The notes below the pieces were generated by a model that was not told the origin of the DNA, ran no database searches, and was given only the letters and a program-made list of their open reading frames with translations. From contig NZ_JALGYW010000005.1 of NCBI RefSeq assembly GCF_023111095.1, positions 62,001 to 126,000 of the forward strand: a DNA stretch of 64,000 bases, read 5' to 3'. The translations under genes were made by a program, and so were the position numbers. This DNA is from Maribellus sp. YY47 (GTDB lineage: Bacteria > Bacteroidota > Bacteroidia > Bacteroidales > Prolixibacteraceae). Below, one piece after another: positions 59,427-64,000 of this stretch. Position 1 is the stretch's first letter; each line of letters opens with the position of its first letter.

Positions 59427-60668
59427 ATGAATTTCATCCGTTTTGTAAAAGGTAGTGTGCAGCTGTTTTTCCGGGGAACAAAAACCTATTATGCCTGGTT
59501 GCTGTTTCTTTTTTTGTTGATCGTGTGGGGAGCCGGCGGATACGCAGAACAGCTTCGCGACGGTCTGATAACCACCAATATGCGCGATTCGGTATCGTGG
59601 GCATTTTACATCGGTAATTTTACGTTTTTGGTGGGAGTTGCTGCGGCAGCTGTGATGCTGGTAATTCCGGCTTACATTTACAACTGGAAACCCATCAAGG
59701 AGATTACAATTTTTGGCGAATTGCTGGCCGTTTGTGCGGTAATCATGAGCATCGCATTTATTGTGGTCGACATTGGAAACCCCATGCGGTTCTGGCACAT
59801 GCTGCCCATTTTTGGGACGATGAATTTCCCGTATTCCATGCTTTCGTGGGACTTCTTCTTTTTGCTGGCTTACCTGATCATCAACTTCGTGGTGGTGTCG
59901 CATCTGTTGTATTCCATCTTCTATCAAAAGGAGTATCGTAAAAAGATGGTGCTCACCATCGTTTTTATCAGTATCCCGATGGCAGTGGGGATTCATACTG
60001 TAACAGCCTTTTTGTACAATGCACTGCCTGCCCGTCCGTTTTGGAACAGCGCTTTGCTGGCGCCGCGTTTTCTTGCATCTGCTTTTTGTTCGGGACCGGC
60101 TATTTTGCTGATTCTTTTTCAGATACTCCGGAAAGTTACCAGTTTCGAAATTAAAGACGAAGCCATCTGGCGAATTGCCGAATTAATGGTTTACGCCATG
60201 TTTATCTACCTGTTTTTTACGATCGCCGAACTTTTCAAGGAGTTTTACTCCGGAACGCAGCACTTGTTGTACTGGAAATATTTGCTCTTTGGAATTGGTG
60301 AAAACAAGGAACTTGTGCCGTACAGTTGGTTGTCGATTGGGATGGGTTTTGTCGCTTTTATCCTCTTCCTGATTCCCAAAACACGAAAAAACTTTGTGAC
60401 GCTGAATATCGGAACGGTGCTGATTTACGCCAGTGTGTACGTAGAAAAGGGAATTGCACTGATCATCCCGGGTTTTACGCCCGATGTGTTGGGGCAAATT
60501 TATGTGTACACGCCTTCGATGACCGAGATCAGAACTGCGGTTATGATCTTTTCGCTGGGGTCACTCCTTTTTACTTTTTTGGTGAAAGTTGCCATAGCGA
60601 TTATTTTCGAGAATTATAACATTGGTTCTATTCGCCGGAAGGAAGAAAGTGTGAGAATTCAAGCGTAA
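59427..60668 (+). CDS. NrfD/PsrC-type integral membrane quinone-interacting subunit
   Basis: 413 residues with about 10 transmembrane helices. Features of the family include LLIVWGAGGYAEQLRDGLITTNMRDSVSWAFYIGNFTFLVG near the start and DIGNPMRFWHMLPIFGTMNFPYSMLSWDFFF and LIDPxxTP-like positions. NrfD/PsrC proteins exchange electrons with the menaquinone pool. The operon has no catalytic (NrfA, PsrA or molybdopterin) subunit, so the final acceptor must be encoded elsewhere or be shared. Confidence 0.88.
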   Translation: MNFIRFVKGSVQLFFRGTKTYYAWLLFLFLLIVWGAGGYAEQLRDGLITTNMRDSVSWAFYIGNFTFLVGVAAAAVMLVIPAYIYNWKPIKEITIFGELLAVCAVIMSIAFIVVDIGNPMRFWHMLPIFGTMNFPYSMLSWDFFFLLAYLIINFVVVSHLLYSIFYQKEYRKKMVLTIVFISIPMAVGIHTVTAFLYNALPARPFWNSALLAPRFLASAFCSGPAILLILFQILRKVTSFEIKDEAIWRIAELMVYAMFIYLFFTIAELFKEFYSGTQHLLYWKYLLFGIGENKELVPYSWLSIGMGFVAFILFLIPKTRKNFVTLNIGTVLIYASVYVEKGIALIIPGFTPDVLGQIYVYTPSMTEIRTAVMIFSLGSLLFTFLVKVAIAIIFENYNIGSIRRKEESVRIQA

Positions 60669-60928
60669 GTCAAATTTAGCTGGCATATTAATGTTTTTTG
60701 GAGGCGTTTGTTGACAGATAGTTTATTTAGAATAAGTCTTATTAATGCATTGGTATGCAGTTTTTTGGAGTCGGTCTTTTGATTTGGCTCTTTTGGGGTG
60801 GAGTAAAAATTGAGGGTAAAAAATTCCCTCTTTTAATTTAACCTTAAGTTTAAAGCATCCGAAATATGATTTTTGTTAACATTCCTGAAAAACAAAGTGC
60901 TTTCACTCTCTCAATCAGCCAAAACCCT

Positions 60929-60936
60929 TAATTTTG
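60929..60936 (+). promoter_or_regulatory. -7 box of the mutAB operon
   Basis: TAATTTTG (TAnnTTTG, perfect), 30 bp before the ATG at 60966; -33 unclear. No cobalamin riboswitch motif is recognised between the previous gene and this site. Confidence 0.42.
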
Positions 60937-60965
60937 CCGCACGATTTTCAAAAACAACTTTCAAC

Positions 60966-62828
60966 ATGGCAGAAAAAGATAAAAAGCTTTTCACTGACTT
61001 TAAACCTGTAACAACAGAAGAGTGGGAAGCTAAAATTATTGCCGATTTAAAAGGCAAAGATTACGACCGCGCGTTGGTCTGGAAGACTTTCGAGGGCTTC
61101 AACGTTCGTCCGTATTACCGTCAGGAAAACCTTGCCGGGAAAGATTACCTGGAGTCACTTCCGGGAGAATTTCCTTACGTGCGGGGAAACAATAAAACCA
61201 ATAACACCTGGTTTATCCGTCAAAACATTTTTGTAACCGATTTCGAAGAAGCCAATGCAAAAGCATTAAAGGTTTTGGGAAAAGGAGTTACATCTTTGGG
61301 TTTTCTGTTCAGCGACTGCTGTTCGGTAACCAAAGAAAACCTGGCAATTTTGCTGAAAGACATTTGTCTGGAAGCTGCTGAAGTAAACATGGTTTGCCCC
61401 GGCGACGATTGCAACCTGGCTGAACTTTTTGTTGACTACGTGTCGGCCGGAAAATGGGATAAGAAAAATGTTGTGGCATCAACGGCTACCGACCCAATCG
61501 GAACCTTTGTATTAAAAGGAGTTCTGGAAGAAGGCGCTGTGGCACAGTTGAAATCGACCATCGAAAAAGCAAAGGCTTTGCCACAGTTCAGAACGGTTGC
61601 CGTTCATGGCAAATTCTTCGCCAACAGCGGATCATCCATTGTTCAGGAACTGGCATTTTCATTGGCGCAGGGAGCCGAGTATTTAACTCAACTTACCGAA
61701 GCCGGAGTTTCAATCGACGACGCTGCAAAAGCTATCAAATTTAATTTTGGTATCGGCAACAACTATTTCATGGAAATTGCCAAGTTGCGTGCCGGACGTC
61801 TTTTGTGGTCAAAAATTGTGGAAGCTTACGCGCCTGAGTGCAAGTGTTCGGCAAAAATGATCGTTCACAGCGAAACCAACCGTTACAACAAAACGATTTA
61901 CGATCCGTATGTAAACATGCTTCGTACACAAACCGAAGCCATGTCGGCCATTTTGGGTGGTGCACATTCGGTAACTGTACTTCCGTTTAACGCTGTTTAC
62001 GAAGATCCGACTGAATTCTCGGAAAGAATCGCCCGCAACCAGCAGATCCTGTTGCAGGAAGAGTCGCATTTAAGTAAGATTGCTGACCCGTCGGCTGGTT
62101 CTTACTACATCGAAAGCCTTACCGAATCGATCGCCGATCAGGCATGGAACCTGTTCCTGACTATTCAGGAAAAAGGCGGATTTATTGCTGCGTTCAAAGA
62201 AGGATTTATTCAGGCTGAAATTAAAAAGATGGCAGCTGAACGCGACAGACGTTTTGCTCAACGTCGCGAAAACCTGCTGGGGACCAACCAGTTTCCGAAC
62301 TTCAACGAAAAACTGAAACCCGGTTTTGACGGTTCAGTATTCGAACCGGTCGATCTGACCGTTGAAGGCGCTGAAGTGGAGACTTTGAAACCATACCGCG
62401 GGGCACAGGCTTTTGAAGCATTGCGTTATTCTACCGATATGTACTCGCAGGATAATAAACGTCCGCTGGCATTTATGTTGACGATCGGTAACCTGGCATT
62501 CCGCAAGGCACGCGCACAGTTTAGCTGTAACTTCTTTGCTGTGGCCGGTTTTGATGTACAGGACAATAACGGATTTGCAACCGTTGAAGAAGGTGTTGCT
62601 GCTGCTAAAGCTGCCGGTGCCGAAATTGTTGTGATCTGTAGTTCTGATGATGAATATGCTGAAATTGCTCCAAAAGTGGCCGAACTGTTGGATGAGGAAA
62701 TTTTGGTAGTTGCAGGAGCTCCGGCTTGTATGGCTGAACTTCAGGAAAAAGGAATTACCAATTTCATTCACGTGAAAAGCAACATTCTGGAGGATCTGAA
62801 AGCGTATCAAACAAAATTGGGAATCTAA
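60966..62828 (+). CDS. mutA: methylmalonyl-CoA mutase small subunit
   Basis: 620 residues from the ATG at 60966 (MAEKDKKLFTDFKPVTTEEWEAKI); an earlier in-frame ATG would add 31 residues of poor quality. Typical MutA: VWKTFEGFNVRPYYRQENLAG, ANSGSSIVQELAFSLAQGAEYLTQL, and a C-terminal B12-like fold without the cobalamin-binding DxHxxG (the small subunit does not hold the cofactor). Together with MutB it interconverts (R)-methylmalonyl-CoA and succinyl-CoA in propionate metabolism. 12 nt before mutB. Confidence 0.95.
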   Translation: MAEKDKKLFTDFKPVTTEEWEAKIIADLKGKDYDRALVWKTFEGFNVRPYYRQENLAGKDYLESLPGEFPYVRGNNKTNNTWFIRQNIFVTDFEEANAKALKVLGKGVTSLGFLFSDCCSVTKENLAILLKDICLEAAEVNMVCPGDDCNLAELFVDYVSAGKWDKKNVVASTATDPIGTFVLKGVLEEGAVAQLKSTIEKAKALPQFRTVAVHGKFFANSGSSIVQELAFSLAQGAEYLTQLTEAGVSIDDAAKAIKFNFGIGNNYFMEIAKLRAGRLLWSKIVEAYAPECKCSAKMIVHSETNRYNKTIYDPYVNMLRTQTEAMSAILGGAHSVTVLPFNAVYEDPTEFSERIARNQQILLQEESHLSKIADPSAGSYYIESLTESIADQAWNLFLTIQEKGGFIAAFKEGFIQAEIKKMAAERDRRFAQRRENLLGTNQFPNFNEKLKPGFDGSVFEPVDLTVEGAEVETLKPYRGAQAFEALRYSTDMYSQDNKRPLAFMLTIGNLAFRKARAQFSCNFFAVAGFDVQDNNGFATVEEGVAAAKAAGAEIVVICSSDDEYAEIAPKVAELLDEEILVVAGAPACMAELQEKGITNFIHVKSNILEDLKAYQTKLGI

Positions 62829-62840
62829 AAAGCGGAAACT

Positions 62841-64000
62841 ATGAAACCGAATTTCAAAGACATAAACATAAAAGCAGCCGCTGCTCAAAAAGATTTGGGC
62901 GACTGGACTGCAAAAAACAATATCAAAAAAGACTGGATCACTCCCGAGCAGATTCCGGTAAAACCGGTTTATACGAAGGAAGATCTGGAAGGCATGGAGC
63001 ATCTGAACTATGCTGCCGGTGTTGCTCCTTATTTGCGTGGACCTTATTCCACGATGTACGTAATGCAACCCTGGACCATCCGTCAGTATGCAGGATTTTC
63101 TACTGCTGAAGAATCAAACGCTTTCTACCGTAGAAACCTCGCTGCCGGTCAAAAAGGTTTGTCGGTTGCATTCGACCTTGCTACACACCGCGGATACGAC
63201 TCGGATCACCCGCGTGTAATTGGCGATGTTGGTAAGGCTGGTGTGGCTATCGACTCAATCCTCGATATGAAAATCCTGTTCGATCAGATTCCGCTTGATA
63301 AAATGTCGGTATCGATGACCATGAACGGAGCTGTGCTTCCGATTATGGCATTCTACATTGTAACCGGTCTGGAGCAGGGTGCAACATTGGAACAGCTTTC
63401 CGGAACCATTCAGAACGATATTCTGAAAGAATTCATGGTACGTAACACTTACATTTACCCGCCGGAGTTCTCGATGAAAATCATTGCTGATATTTTCGAG
63501 TTTACTTCGCAAAACATGCCGAAGTTCAACTCTATTTCCATTTCGGGTTACCATATGCAGGAAGCCGGTGCTACAGCCGATATTGAAATGGCATACACGC
63601 TGGCCGATGGTTTGGATTATCTCCGGACGGGTGTTAAAGCCGGTTTGGATATCGACGCTTTCGCTCCGCGTTTGTCGTTCTTCTGGGCCATTGGTATGAA
63701 CCACTTTATGGAAATTGCGAAAATGCGTGCTGCCCGTATGATCTGGGCAAAACTGGTGAGCCAGTTCAATCCGAAAAACCCAAAATCGATGGCTTTGCGT
63801 ACACACTCGCAAACATCGGGATGGTCGCTTACTGAGCAGGATCCGTTTAACAACGTAGGCCGTACAGCTATTGAAGCGATGGCAGCAGCACTGGGTCACA
63901 CCCAGAGTTTGCATACCAACGCACTGGATGAAGCTATTGCATTGCCAACCGACTTCTCGGCCCGTATTGCACGTAACACCCAGTTGTACATTCAGCAGGA
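62841..64000 (+). CDS. mutB: methylmalonyl-CoA mutase large subunit, N-terminal part (runs off the right edge)
   Basis: The first 386 codons of mutB, starting [50 protein letters not shown] is the conserved substrate-binding start of the barrel; [19 protein letters not shown] and the [13 protein letters not shown] and [16 protein letters not shown] stretches follow the family closely. The adenosylcobalamin-binding C-terminal domain lies beyond the window. It is the catalytic subunit of the MutA/MutB pair. Confidence 0.95.
   Translation, partial: MKPNFKDINIKAAAAQKDLGDWTAKNNIKKDWITPEQIPVKPVYTKEDLEGMEHLNYAAGVAPYLRGPYSTMYVMQPWTIRQYAGFSTAEESNAFYRRNLAAGQKGLSVAFDLATHRGYDSDHPRVIGDVGKAGVAIDSILDMKILFDQIPLDKMSVSMTMNGAVLPIMAFYIVTGLEQGATLEQLSGTIQNDILKEFMVRNTYIYPPEFSMKIIADIFEFTSQNMPKFNSISISGYHMQEAGATADIEMAYTLADGLDYLRTGVKAGLDIDAFAPRLSFFWAIGMNHFMEIAKMRAARMIWAKLVSQFNPKNPKSMALRTHSQTSGWSLTEQDPFNNVGRTAIEAMAAALGHTQSLHTNALDEAIALPTDFSARIARNTQLYIQQ

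Noticed and set aside
59427-60668. Complete Nrf nitrite reductase operon
   Set aside because: No pentaheme NrfA-type gene with a CxxCK heme site occurs in the window; only the electron-transfer subunits are present.
60669-60965. Cobalamin riboswitch before mutA
   Set aside because: No B12-box-like GCCACTG core or extended conserved stem was found in this 297-bp gap; only a -7 box is visible.
62334-63068. 244-residue minus-strand frame across the mutA/mutB junction
   Set aside because: The plus strand carries two strongly conserved genes here, and the minus-strand peptide shows no domain.

Overview
The window reads as a chromosomal segment of a Bacteroidota bacterium, most likely class Bacteroidia and perhaps a marine Marinilabiliales/Prolixibacteraceae-type lineage. 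The phylum call rests on three things: promoters of the TTG/TTTG - about 19 bp - TAnnTTTG type (clearest before the tRNA-Lys gene), starts without Shine-Dalgarno sequences, and the gene families present (OMP_b-brl-type TonB receptor, BlaI plus M56 sensor, GH97, triple cyclophilins, MutA/MutB, FAS1 lipoproteins, DUF2752). The family-level placement is inference. About 60 protein genes and one tRNA are packed with short gaps and many 1-20 nt overlaps. No phage, insertion sequence or CRISPR is visible.

Left part (1-20 kb): a truncated NAD-dependent reductase, a Tat-exported sulfide:quinone-oxidoreductase-like flavoprotein, a metallophosphoesterase pair, a cytochrome c-PQQ sugar dehydrogenase fusion, a PatB/MalY aminotransferase, a ComB-like phosphatase, secreted and glycosidase proteins (GHL10-like, GH97), tRNA-Lys, and a TonB-type receptor followed by a BlaI/M56 pair. 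The BlaI promoter carries three evenly spaced palindromic operators, and the M56 protein is a long mosaic ending in plug-like repeats and a TonB-like domain.

Middle part (20-32 kb): a Crp/Fnr regulator, a Tat Gfo/Idh/MocA oxidoreductase next to a tetraheme NapC-type cytochrome fused to a formylglycine-enzyme-like domain, ComF, and a sulfur-handling island. The island has a double rhodanese lipoprotein facing an operon of two YeeE/YedE transporters and two rhodanese-like proteins whose catalytic cysteine is serine. A truncated globin, an outer-membrane barrel and a zinc-ligand-poor sirtuin follow. Between the sirtuin and dnaG lies a strictly phased degenerate 21-bp tandem repeat array.

Right part (32-64 kb): dnaG (GTG start at the predicted transcription start), housekeeping enzymes, three tandem cyclophilins (one fused to a degenerate trypsin-like domain), an ACP-like protein lacking its serine, MscS, a C1 peptidase, YraN, LdcA, metG, a MerR regulator with the CarH-type B12 motif, two FAS1 proteins, a DUF2339 / tetraheme lipoprotein / Fe-S / NrfD membrane redox operon without a catalytic subunit, and the methylmalonyl-CoA mutase genes, the second of which runs off the right edge.

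The most unusual items are the 21-bp repeat array, the M56-plug-TonB mosaic with its operators, the NapC-FGE fusion, the pseudo-rhodanese sulfur island, the pseudoprotease-cyclophilin fusion, and a candidate minus-strand small RNA near 8.4 kb. All functions are read from sequence motifs by eye; no database search was possible.
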